A DNA stretch of 64,000 bases from Pseudoalteromonas aurantia 208 (GTDB lineage: Bacteria > Pseudomonadota > Gammaproteobacteria > Enterobacterales > Alteromonadaceae), in the NCBI RefSeq assembly GCF_014858725.1, contig NZ_AQGV01000015.1:558001-622000 (forward strand). The letters are read 5' to 3'. Below the pieces are notes generated by a model. That model was not told the DNA's origin, ran no database searches, and saw only the letters and a program-made list of their open reading frames with translations. The number at the start of each line of letters is the position of its first letter. Position 1 is the stretch's first letter. Both the position numbers and the translations under genes were made by a program. Shown one piece after another: positions 22,294 to 30,455 of the stretch.

Positions 22294-23662
22294 TTACACA
22301 GAGTTTTTAGCAAATTGAGTATGGTGATTTTTTATGCTCTCCCAAATTAACGGATGTGAGAAACGATATTGGTCGGACTCGCGTATGACTAATCCGCTGG
22401 CTAACATTTTTTGGGCCAAACACAGTGGTGCACGTATGTGTTGTTTCTGTGTAAATTGACTTAATTGGCTGGCATTAAAATGAAATCCTTGTAAAGCTGA
22501 GAATTGGAATAACTCTGCGAGCTCTGCTGGCATATCAGTTAATGTATTATCTATAAATCGCTGCAATTCAGTGGGAGGGCACGTTTGAGAATGAGGAGAA
22601 AAGAGTAATTGTTGTAAAAAAGCGGGGTTGCCAGCAGCGCGCTCTATCGCCATTTTTACTCTGGTCTGATATTTCGCAATAGATAATCCTCTTTTGGCGA
22701 GATAATGTTTAGCTAAGCGAGTTTGGGCGTCTAGGTTGAGTTGTTTTAACGGCATGGTGTGAGCAAGAGACAGCCACCCAGGGGCTGAAGTAAATAGACC
22801 TTTTGGCTGGGCAGTAATAATAAATAAGATAGGCTGGGCGTACTCTTCTTCGGTAAATAAACGTAGGAATTGCACTTGTGTATAAGTTAAATGATGTACA
22901 TCATCGAAGGTGACCAGTGCAATATGTTTGTGAGCAGCGTAACGTATTAAATCATTGGCAATCTGTTTATCTATTTTATTTATTTGCAGCGGTGTTTGTT
23001 TTTCTAGCGTGTTACGTTGATTTTGATTGAGTGAAATCGCCAGTAATTGCAAAGTCCTTACATAGCTCAAAGAAGAGCTTACCACTAAATTTACTTTTTC
23101 TTTTATCACTACCTCAGTGGCTGTATGGTCAATTTTTAAAAGTTGTTTAATTAAATTAGCGATAGAAAATTTGAGTTTATGGGGGGGGCAATTATGGGGC
23201 TGGCCAAACGCTAAATCGTATTTTCCCGCAGCTTTAACACATTCAATAAAGTGGTGAAGTAAATGGGTTTTTCCAGAACCAGTTATACCGTAAATGTAAA
23301 TAGTTTTGGCGCGATGTTGGCTTTCAACATAATTTAGTAATGAATGTAATTGATGAAGTTCCCATTCTCTACCTAAACAAGGCTCTACTGACTGGCTTAT
23401 TAAATGTGTGTACAACCAAGCAGGTATAGGTGAGTTAGGCAGTAATACATCAATACTGACTTGAAAGAAACGCGCAAATATCGACAGTGTTCTATAGAGT
23501 ATTTTTTCTCCAGCTTCGGCTCTTTTTATTGAAGAAACCGAAATTGGCAGTCTTTTATCTATACATTCTTGAGCCAACTGTTCTTGACTTAAAGCTTTTT
23601 TTTCTCAGTAACTGTAGTGCGTGCGCATTAATATTGATGCGCCCATTCGTGAATGTTTCCAT
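22294..23662 (-). pseudogene. XRE-AAA regulator, split by a frameshift in an A8 run
   Basis: The ATG at 23662 follows a strong TAAGGAG. It reads METFTNGRININAHALQLLRKK, then meets eight A (23595-23602), where seven would continue into the downstream frame 'ALSQEQLAQECIDKRLPISVSSIKRAEAGEKI', an XRE helix-turn-helix. The long frame (427 codons from 23577) then has an ATPase domain: Walker A 'GITGSGKTHLLHHFIE' and Walker B 'IALVTFDDVHHLT', with a helical C-terminus like STAND regulators. With eight A the HTH is cut from its start. Sequencing error, a phase-variable or slippage-decoded frame, or a genuine mutation are all possible. Probably a second regulator of the locus. Confidence 0.7.
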
Positions 23663-23700
23663 TAGGTTACTCCTTATAACGCTGTAGTGTTTTTATTAAA

Positions 23701-23979
23701 ATGGCGATAATTAGTCGCTCAATAGTGAAAGCTTTTTGGAATTATAAGTTTACTTTTTTGTTAATGTTTTTAATATTACAGTGTATTACGCAGAGCGCTT
23801 TACCTTATTTTATTGTCATTTTAATGACAGCATCGAAAAGCGTGCCGGAATATATTGTGGATATGAATATCGCGATTGAGCAACTAGCAATGGTTTTGTT
23901 AGATAAGCTAACCTTAAGGTTTTTATGTTTAGTTAATTACTCAGCCAGTATCAATAGCAGTGGTCGTATTGTTAAATAA
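23701..23979 (+). CDS. Small hydrophobic open frame, doubtful
   Basis: 92 codons with a hydrophobic N-terminal half (about residues 10-45) and no recognised family. No Shine-Dalgarno precedes the ATG, which lies only 38 nt from the divergent start at 23662. The region is AT-rich, where such frames arise by chance. Listed for completeness. Confidence 0.25.
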   Translation: MAIISRSIVKAFWNYKFTFLLMFLILQCITQSALPYFIVILMTASKSVPEYIVDMNIAIEQLAMVLLDKLTLRFLCLVNYSASINSSGRIVK

Positions 23980-24148
23980 AGTATGCTCGCGTGGAATACC
24001 TTATTGTTGTACTTTTTTAGAGGGTGCCATTAGTATGTACTAGTGTATTAATGTGCTTAATACACTATTACCTATGTCTTCATGGGGCCCATTTTGATAG
24101 CCTGATCTTTTTACATTTAACTTATATATTTCACTAATGGAGAACGTG

Positions 24149-24556
24149 ATGTCTGGTGAAACTGACTTAAAAAAACTAATCGCAAGCATGGAACCGTCTT
24201 TAGACAATGAGTGCTATATATTTGCGACGTTAGAAAAATGGGATTATGCGCTTTTGGCTCAGCTCATGCCGGTGAGCACTTTTCAAGAAAAAGAGGGGTT
24301 AACGGTTGTTTTAACAAAAGATAAAGCAAACGAGTATGATATTGCATACTCGAGTGTTTTTAAATGTATTACTTTGGCGGTACATTCGAGTTTAGAGGCG
24401 GTTGGCTTAACAGCGGCTATAGCAACAAAGCTCACTGAAGTGCATGTTAGCGCGAACGTGATTGCGGCGTATTATCATGACCATGTATTTGTGGGTGAGC
24501 AACATGCAGACAAAGCGTTAGCGGCTTTACTGTCATTAGTGCAAGAAGGGAGATGA
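24149..24556 (+). CDS. ACT-domain protein (DUF2241 type)
   Basis: 135 aa from the ATG preceded by GGAG; an upstream in-frame ATG at 24137 overlaps that site. 'DLKKLIASMEPSLDNECYIF', 'MPVSTFQEKEGLTVVLTKDKA', 'KCITLAVHSSLEAVGLTAAIATKL' and 'VSANVIAAYYHDHVFV' match the stand-alone ACT proteins of the DUF2241 group, small cytosolic regulatory or ligand-binding proteins often read as amino-acid sensors. Ligand unknown. It is followed 97 nt later by the double-glycine leader peptide gene, but nothing links their functions. Confidence 0.85.
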   Translation: MSGETDLKKLIASMEPSLDNECYIFATLEKWDYALLAQLMPVSTFQEKEGLTVVLTKDKANEYDIAYSSVFKCITLAVHSSLEAVGLTAAIATKLTEVHVSANVIAAYYHDHVFVGEQHADKALAALLSLVQEGR

Positions 24557-24652
24557 TGTATTGCTATCTTTATTTTTATATATTTAACTATTTAAATGTG
24601 TGGTTTTTTGTAGTAGGTTAAATACTCAAAATAAATATAAGGATAATTCCAA

Positions 24653-24790
24653 ATGAAAATAACACTTAATAAAAGAAACTTAAAATCTCTATCACAAAAG
24701 CCACTTGATACAGCTGCAACAAAAGATGTTGCTGGTGGATTTGGTATAACAGGGCCTTGTTCCGCAAGTCGATGTCAACCTAATAAATAA
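24653..24790 (+). CDS. Double-glycine leader peptide (RiPP/lanthipeptide-like precursor), 45 aa
   Basis: A short gene with AAGGATAATTCCAA before the ATG. The leader 'MKITLNKRNLKSLS' and 'TAATKDVAGG' has the L-x-L-x-K-K/R-x-L-K-x-L-S ... T-x-x-V-A-G-G form used by many class I lanthipeptide-like precursors. The 16-residue core FGITGPCSASRCQPNK has two Cys and three Ser/Thr. A second gene of the same kind is at 55996-56172. No LanB/LanC or peptidase-ABC gene lies beside it, so modification enzymes must be elsewhere or absent; the ABC exporter at 27090 lacks an N-terminal C39 peptidase domain. It is followed by a hairpin (24801-24821). Confidence 0.65.
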   Translation: MKITLNKRNLKSLSQKPLDTAATKDVAGGFGITGPCSASRCQPNK

Positions 24791-24800
24791 ACGTTTTTAT

Positions 24801-24826
24801 GTGAGAGTTGTATACTCTCACTTTCT
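24801..24826 (+). terminator. Hairpin after the leader-peptide gene
   Basis: A perfect 8-bp stem GTGAGAGT / ACTCTCAC with a 5-nt loop, then TTTCT. Ten nt after the stop codon. Confidence 0.6.
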
Positions 24827-24903
24827 ATCGCTTCTCTTTCACAGGGAAAGATCACTCCAACATATCTAATTAGATAAAAACGTTCTTTCTATATAATAAA
24901 GAC

Positions 24904-25674
24904 TCATAATTTTAGTATCTTTTTAATACTACTGCTCAGATTGGGTGCTACTTGATTTATAAGAATAGAATGTTCAATATTTTCTCTGGTTAACCTTTCT
25001 TCATGTGCTTTGTAGGCTGAGATTATGAGATTTTTATAATCATGAAACTCAATAATGTATATTGTTTTAAAGTATGCTTTTATTCGCTTTAACAAAGCGA
25101 TTAAGCCTTGTTCAGAATAAGGGTTAAAGTTAAAGGTGATTTGCCCTTGAGCCGAGAGTGTTTGACTAATTTTTTGCCAAAACTTGTCGTGTTGTAAGAA
25201 GTCACTTTTTTGGTCTGTATGGATGATATCTAATAAGATCACATCAAATTGCAAGCTTGTTTCGTCGATATACTGTTGAGCACAGCCAATGTGCAATGTT
25301 GATGGTGTAAATTCAAAGTGTGCTTGTGCACAATGGGCAACGGCTGCATTGTGTTCCACACTGACGAGCGTATCTAACGTAAAGGGCGTACTATTTGCTA
25401 AATGATTCAGTGCTCGTTCAATGGCAGCAGTGCCCAAACCAAGATTAAGAACTCTATAGCTAGGCTGAGGTGCCAATACAAACAATAACAAGGCCTGTCC
25501 GACAGGAGCAATAATATGTGATGGATTTGCTAGGCTCATAATGCCCTGTATTAAACCATCTGAAAACGTGAGCCATCGGTAGGAGTGATTTTCATAGACA
25601 AACAGACTTAACTCTTGTTCATGGTGGCTGGCTTTTAGGTTTTCGTCTGTACTTTCTTGCTCTAAATCATACAT
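24904..25674 (-). CDS. Spermidine-synthase-like SAM methyltransferase-fold protein
   Basis: 256 aa. 'VLNLGLGTAAIERALNHL' (about residue 79, glycine-rich SAM loop), 'SVEHNAAVAHCAQAHF' (acidic residue binding the ribose), 'QFDVILLDI' and 'QGQITFNFNPYSEQGLIALLKRIKAYFKTIYIIEF' match the Rossmann core of the spermidine/spermine synthase family. The N-terminal beta-hairpin region is short. The substrate is unclear: stand-alone family members in proteobacteria often act on unknown amines or are annotated only as spermidine synthase-like. It points away from the operon at 25991-31936. Confidence 0.75.
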   Translation of the reverse strand: MYDLEQESTDENLKASHHEQELSLFVYENHSYRWLTFSDGLIQGIMSLANPSHIIAPVGQALLLFVLAPQPSYRVLNLGLGTAAIERALNHLANSTPFTLDTLVSVEHNAAVAHCAQAHFEFTPSTLHIGCAQQYIDETSLQFDVILLDIIHTDQKSDFLQHDKFWQKISQTLSAQGQITFNFNPYSEQGLIALLKRIKAYFKTIYIIEFHDYKNLIISAYKAHEERLTRENIEHSILINQVAPNLSSSIKKILKL

Positions 25675-25990
25675 TAAATTTTTGCAATATAGGCTTAATC
25701 GATGCGGGGATTATGAGCTATTAAACATGTTTTGTCATGCTGATGATGCGTGTTTATTAATGTGTTGATCACATGTTGTTGTAAACAAAATCCCCTATAT
25801 TTCTATGACTTATGGTGCTTTCCCTCTGCATTTCATGCCTAAAACTACGCTGAGTACGCCATTTACTTGAGTGTTTTATATAGTTTTTTACACTTTTGAA
25901 TTTCATCTTACACACAGTTACAGAAACCTTAAAGATCCACACTCATATTTTAATTATTGTAATAACCTGTTTTATTTTTAGGGGTTCAAG
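25675..25990. other. Divergent intergenic region
   Basis: AT-rich, 316 bp, between the methyltransferase and the ACP operon. It must hold promoters for both. I see no conserved operator, repeat or hairpin that I would defend. Confidence 0.4.
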
Positions 25991-26245
25991 ATGAAGGTTG
26001 AGTCGGTTGTTAAGTCGTCTGTTTGTAGTTTGATAAATATTCACGAAAGTGAATTGCATGAGAATACTTTGCTATTTGGCCAATACGCGGAGTTAGACTC
26101 TATGGGGGTGGTTATGCTGTTAATGGAGTTTGAAGAAAAGCTCAATTTGAATACCAGTAATATAGAGTTATCAGCGGAGTTGTTTGAGTCATTTGGTTCA
26201 TTAGTGACAGGTGTAAAATGTGCTATTGGTGAAAAAGTAAATTAA
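25991..26245 (+). CDS. Acyl carrier protein
   Basis: 84 aa. 'ELDSMGVVMLLMEFEEKLNL' contains the phosphopantetheine-attachment serine (S37, in the D-S-[ML]-G/x context), with the usual four-helix pattern. It differs from the fatty-acid ACP (no DSLD). It is the first gene of a tight plus-strand operon of ACP, acyltransferase, ABC exporter, acyl ligase and PLP decarboxylase. Dedicated ACPs next to an AMP ligase usually receive the adenylated acid. A GGGG-rich ribosome site precedes the ATG. Confidence 0.85.
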   Translation: MKVESVVKSSVCSLINIHESELHENTLLFGQYAELDSMGVVMLLMEFEEKLNLNTSNIELSAELFESFGSLVTGVKCAIGEKVN

Positions 26246-26246
26246 T

Positions 26247-27086
26247 ATGAAGCATTTTATTGCCAGTAACTTAATCACTTTTATTGTTTTTTTATTGAAG
26301 TTACTCAAGCGAGATACTCGAAAAAGCATTGTTTTTTGGTTAGCTGAAAAAATTATCATGGGATTTGAAAAAACCAAATGCAGAGCATTGAGTAACTTGC
26401 GTGTTGCATACCCATACAATACCGATGAAGAAAACCTGCGTATCGCGGTGAGGTCATATCAAAATATTGCCTTTGGTGTTGTAGAGTGCTTTTGGTTGCA
26501 AGAATTAGAACAGCAAATTGATATTGTATGTGATGCGCAAACACTGGATATATTATCTCGAGAAGGCGGGGTGAGTATCGCAACAATGCATACAAGTTGC
26601 TTCGAGCTTGTGCCATTTGCGATACAGCACTTAACTGGTAATGTCACGACACTCTCTAAAATTCCTAAATTTCTATCAAAAGCCAAATCCATTTATCACT
26701 CTGCCAATATTGATGTCATCGATAAGCACGACAGCAACCCAATTATTGCACTTTTGAAGGCATCACGTGATAACAGAGCAGTATGTTTGCACTCAGATCA
26801 TTATGCACAAGAGACCCCTGTGTCATTTTTTGGTTGTAAAACTCAAGCACCAACAGGCGCTGCTTTAATTTCTTCATATGGAAAAATGCCAATACTGATG
26901 TGTTACACCGTACTCAAAGATAATAATCGATATGATGTGGTGATTGAACGTTTTGTTGATGGCTACGTTGATAATAATAAAGAAGAAATATCGCTTACCA
27001 TGGGAAAACTATATCAACGCTTTGAAGAGGTTATATATAAACATCCCGAGCAATGGTATTGGTCATATAACCGGTTTAGGCCTTAG
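26247..27086 (+). CDS. LpxL/HtrB-like lysophospholipid acyltransferase
   Basis: 279 aa, 1 nt after the ACP stop. The central 'MHTSCFELVPF' gives the H-X4-E catalytic motif (H115, E119). 'AVCLHSDHYAQETPVSFFGCKTQAPTGAALIS' is the substrate region seen in LpxL/LpxM acyltransferases. The N-terminus is hydrophobic enough for membrane attachment (about residues 5-20). Its position next to an ACP suggests that it transfers an acyl group from that ACP onto an amine or lipid acceptor. It is unlikely to be the housekeeping lipid A enzyme, since G-H-x-G-N-W-E is replaced by M-H-T-S-C-F-E. Terminal 'YWSYNRFRP' matches the usual 'W.YKRFK/RP' ending. Confidence 0.8.
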   Translation: MKHFIASNLITFIVFLLKLLKRDTRKSIVFWLAEKIIMGFEKTKCRALSNLRVAYPYNTDEENLRIAVRSYQNIAFGVVECFWLQELEQQIDIVCDAQTLDILSREGGVSIATMHTSCFELVPFAIQHLTGNVTTLSKIPKFLSKAKSIYHSANIDVIDKHDSNPIIALLKASRDNRAVCLHSDHYAQETPVSFFGCKTQAPTGAALISSYGKMPILMCYTVLKDNNRYDVVIERFVDGYVDNNKEEISLTMGKLYQRFEEVIYKHPEQWYWSYNRFRP

Positions 27087-27089
27087 CAC

Positions 27090-28871
27090 ATGGGATCAGC
27101 AATGCACAATGTAAATGCTCTAGTCAATGTGGCAACCGCCGCAGAAGATAAAAATGTGAGTGTGCGGTTATATCATTATTTGATGACGCAAAAATGGGTT
27201 GTCTTTATTGGAATATGCGCGCTGATATTGTTTAGTTTAGTGGATGCAGGGATGATTTATTTTATTAAACCGCTTATTGATGATGGTCTTAATCAATCAA
27301 ACCCTAATACACTCATTCAAGGAGCCTACTTAACTGTTGCGATATTTGCTGTTCGTGGTGTCGCAAGTTTTGTGTCTAACTATTGTATTTCTTATGCTGG
27401 ATCAAATGTGACGTATGCGATACGTCAGCAGGTATTTGAAAGGGTACAGTGTTTTTCTATGAGTGTGTTTAATTCGTACTCAAAAGGCACGTTGATCTCT
27501 AAGATCACTTATGATGCTGAGCAACTATCAGAAGCGTTTTTAACAGCCATTATTACAGTGATCAGAGAGGGTATTATTGTCATGGTCTTGTTAGCCATGA
27601 TGCTATATGCGAGTTGGCAGCTTTCATTAATTTTCCTGATAATTGGACCGCTGATCGCACTTATTATAAATATTGTGAGTAAACGTTTTCGTAAAGTGAG
27701 TAAACAATTGCAAGATGGTATGGGCGGTTTGGCTAAAGTATCAGATCAAGCATTTAGTGCACATCAAGAAATATTAGTTTTCAATGCAACAGCGCGCGTT
27801 AATCAAGATTTTCTAAAAGTAAATAACCATACTCGCCAGCAAACAATGAAACTGGCGGCGGTATCCGCCATCAGTAACCCAGTGATCCAGCTGATAGGGG
27901 CCGGTGCAATTGCGGTAATCTTGGTCTTTGCGAGTATTGAGTCAATACTTGTTGAGCTGAGCGCAGGCACATTTACAATGATGCTGCTAGCGATGGGATC
28001 ATTATTGAAACCCTTAAAGCAATTAACCGTCGTGAATCAAAAATTACAAAAAGGGTTCGTTGCGGCACGTAGCTTGTTTACATTACTCGATACACCGGTT
28101 GAGCATGATGATGGCAATTTACCTCTGCTCAAATGCAGTCATGAGGTCGCATTTCGACATCTTAACTTCAGCTATGGGAGTCATTCGAGTTTGCATGTTG
28201 AAGGGGTATCAGTTGTATTTGAAGCGGGTAAAGTATCCGCGGTGGTGGGTGGTTCTGGTTCAGGAAAAACAACAGTAGCAAATTTGATTTTACGTTTATA
28301 CCAAGCTCCAGAAAAGTCCATTTTTATTGATGATGTAGCCATTGAGCGCTATTCGCTGCTTTCTCTACGACAAAGTATTGCTTATGTGTCGCAAAATGTC
28401 ACTTTAATTGATGATACGGTGGAAAATAACCTGCTTTTTGGTTGTGATAAAGCCGTGACTCAACAAGCAATGCATGCTGCGATAGAGTCAGCGAATGTGC
28501 ATGAGTTTTTGCACACGTTACCAAATGGTTTACAAAGTCAGATTGGTGAAAATGGGTCACAGTTATCGGGGGGCCAACGACAACGGATAGCCATTGCGCG
28601 TGCGTTACTTAAACAATCAGAGATTTTAATTCTTGATGAAGCGACGTCTGCATTAGATAACCACTCAGAACATTTAGTACAGGTTGCACTTAAGCGCTTA
28701 ATGGTTGGTAAAACCGTGATTGTGATTGCGCACCGGCTCTCCACAATTGTTGATGCAGATAAGATTTTTGTTATGGATAAAGGTCAAATTATTGCTCAAG
28801 GAACGCATCAGAATTTACTGCACGGCTCAGTGCATTATCAATCACTTTTCAATAAAAAATCAACGGTGTAA
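27090..28871 (+). CDS. MsbA-like ABC exporter
   Basis: 593 aa, a full half-transporter: six membrane segments in about residues 35-320, then the nucleotide-binding domain with Walker A 'VGGSGSGKTTVANL' (about 388), Q-loop 'SIAYVSQNVTLIDDTV', signature 'QLSGGQRQRIAIARALL', Walker B 'ILILDEATSALD' and H-loop 'IAHRLSTI'. It is MsbA/lipid-flippase type, without a C39 peptidase domain. Embedded between the acyltransferase and the ligase, it probably exports the lipidic product of this operon. It starts 3 nt after the acyltransferase. Confidence 0.9.
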   Translation: MGSAMHNVNALVNVATAAEDKNVSVRLYHYLMTQKWVVFIGICALILFSLVDAGMIYFIKPLIDDGLNQSNPNTLIQGAYLTVAIFAVRGVASFVSNYCISYAGSNVTYAIRQQVFERVQCFSMSVFNSYSKGTLISKITYDAEQLSEAFLTAIITVIREGIIVMVLLAMMLYASWQLSLIFLIIGPLIALIINIVSKRFRKVSKQLQDGMGGLAKVSDQAFSAHQEILVFNATARVNQDFLKVNNHTRQQTMKLAAVSAISNPVIQLIGAGAIAVILVFASIESILVELSAGTFTMMLLAMGSLLKPLKQLTVVNQKLQKGFVAARSLFTLLDTPVEHDDGNLPLLKCSHEVAFRHLNFSYGSHSSLHVEGVSVVFEAGKVSAVVGGSGSGKTTVANLILRLYQAPEKSIFIDDVAIERYSLLSLRQSIAYVSQNVTLIDDTVENNLLFGCDKAVTQQAMHAAIESANVHEFLHTLPNGLQSQIGENGSQLSGGQRQRIAIARALLKQSEILILDEATSALDNHSEHLVQVALKRLMVGKTVIVIAHRLSTIVDADKIFVMDKGQIIAQGTHQNLLHGSVHYQSLFNKKSTV

Positions 28872-28880
28872 ACCAGATAT

Positions 28881-30455
28881 ATGTTATTACATGAATTAAT
28901 TGAAACACAGGCAAAGCTCAAGCCTGACGCGCCGGCTCTTGGGTGTAAAAATAGCTGGGTAAATTATCAAACTCTTTCGAATTCAGTTGATCACGTTGCT
29001 TGCTTTTTAGCTTCGATAATGGACTCTACACAAGAGAGAGTTGCTATTTATACAACCAAGTCAGTAAATTGTGTGAGTAGTATATTTGGGGTGAGTAAAG
29101 CGGGCGGTGTGGCCGTCGTGATCAACCCTATTTTGAAAAAACCGCAAGTTGATCAAATTGTTGCAGATTGCGCTGCAACGGTGTTGATCACCAGCGTATC
29201 GCGTTATCAACAATTAGACTTAGTGCAGTTACCGAGTATTAAGCATGTTGTGTTGTTTGATGGGAGTATGGGAAATACGGATGGTCAGGTGCATCACTGG
29301 CATGCAATTCAGTCTTTGGATATAACCGATTTAAGAGCTGATTTACCACAGATGATAGCAACAGACTTAGCGGCTATTTTTTATACATCGGGAAGTACAG
29401 GGCGAGCTAAGGGGGTGGTGTTAACACATCAAAATCTAGTTATTGGTGCTCAGAGCGTGGTGGCTTACCTTCCGACTAAAGCAAATGACAAACTGCTGGC
29501 TGTGCTCCCTCTGAGCTTTGACTATGGTTTTAGTCAGCTGACAATCGCGTTTTTGACGGGGGCGAGCTGTTATCTTCAAGATTACTTATTTGTTAAAGAT
29601 ATCGTAGATGCAGTCCGTGATCACCAGCTCACATCAATGGCGTTAGTGCCGCCACTTTGGGTGCAATTGGCAAAAGGAGACTGGCAAGCACAAGAGTTAA
29701 TGTCATTACGATATTTTTGTAATACGGGCGGGGCTATGCCGAGTGCCGTGCTAACTCAATTACGACAGCGTATTCCTCACGCATTACCTTATATGATGTT
29801 TGGTTTAACAGAAGCATTTCGCTCATGCTATTTACCGCCAGAGCATCTTGATGAGCGGCCAACTTCATTTGGTAAAGCCATTCCAAATGCGCGAGTTCAA
29901 GTGATTAATGAACAAGGAAATGAATGTGCGCCGTTTGAACATGGAGAGTTAGTGCATAGTGGCGTTTTGGTAAGCCAAGGTTATTGGAATGATCCCGATA
30001 AAACGCAGGCACGTTTTAAACGAGCACCCGTGTGTTTGGCGCAGCGGATGCTGCCACAGTGGGCGGTTTGGTCTGGTGATATTGTCTATCAAGATCACGA
30101 GGGGTTTTTCTATTTTGTGTCACGTAAAGATGACTTAATAAAGACCTCTGGGTATCGTGTTAGCCCTCAAGAAGTTGAAGAGGTCGTTTATACCTGTGAT
30201 CACGTTAGCGAAGTGGTGGTGATTGGTGTGCCCCATTCTGAGTTAGGTCAAGCGATTGTCGCCATCGTTAATAGTACGGTGCAAACCGCAAGTCACCTAA
30301 GTGCAATGATCCAACACTGTCGAGCACAGCTCCCCATTTATATGGTGCCAAAAAGATTTATATATACCGAGCAGTTACCAAAAAATAGCAATGGTAAATT
30401 TGATAGAAACCACTGGCATACACTGTATGGGCGTTTATTTCAGGAGCAATATTGA
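28881..30455 (+). CDS. Acyl-CoA/acyl-ACP ligase (AMP-dependent synthetase)
   Basis: 524 aa. Adenylation signatures are all present: P-loop 'FYTSGSTGRAKGVVLTH' (about 168), 'YMMFGLTEAFRSCYLPP' (A5), 'WSGDIVYQDHEGFFYFVSRKDDLIKTSGYRVSPQEVEEVV' (A7/A8) and C-terminal lysine 'PKNSNGKFDR' (A10). It resembles the ligases found next to a PLP decarboxylase in exosortase-associated sets. Here it probably activates a carboxylic or amino acid and loads it on the ACP at 25991. It overlaps the next gene by 4 nt (30452-30455). The substrate cannot be read from sequence. Confidence 0.85.
   Translation: MLLHELIETQAKLKPDAPALGCKNSWVNYQTLSNSVDHVACFLASIMDSTQERVAIYTTKSVNCVSSIFGVSKAGGVAVVINPILKKPQVDQIVADCAATVLITSVSRYQQLDLVQLPSIKHVVLFDGSMGNTDGQVHHWHAIQSLDITDLRADLPQMIATDLAAIFYTSGSTGRAKGVVLTHQNLVIGAQSVVAYLPTKANDKLLAVLPLSFDYGFSQLTIAFLTGASCYLQDYLFVKDIVDAVRDHQLTSMALVPPLWVQLAKGDWQAQELMSLRYFCNTGGAMPSAVLTQLRQRIPHALPYMMFGLTEAFRSCYLPPEHLDERPTSFGKAIPNARVQVINEQGNECAPFEHGELVHSGVLVSQGYWNDPDKTQARFKRAPVCLAQRMLPQWAVWSGDIVYQDHEGFFYFVSRKDDLIKTSGYRVSPQEVEEVVYTCDHVSEVVVIGVPHSELGQAIVAIVNSTVQTASHLSAMIQHCRAQLPIYMVPKRFIYTEQLPKNSNGKFDRNHWHTLYGRLFQEQY

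Noticed and set aside
1..23700. A contractile injection system or prophage tail cluster
   Set aside because: Only the ATPase, LysM and DUF4157 genes fit; no sheath, tube, baseplate, spike or tape-measure gene is present.
27090..28871. Bacteriocin exporter for the double-glycine peptide
   Set aside because: The transporter lacks an N-terminal C39 peptidase domain and sits in a different operon, so a direct link is not supported.
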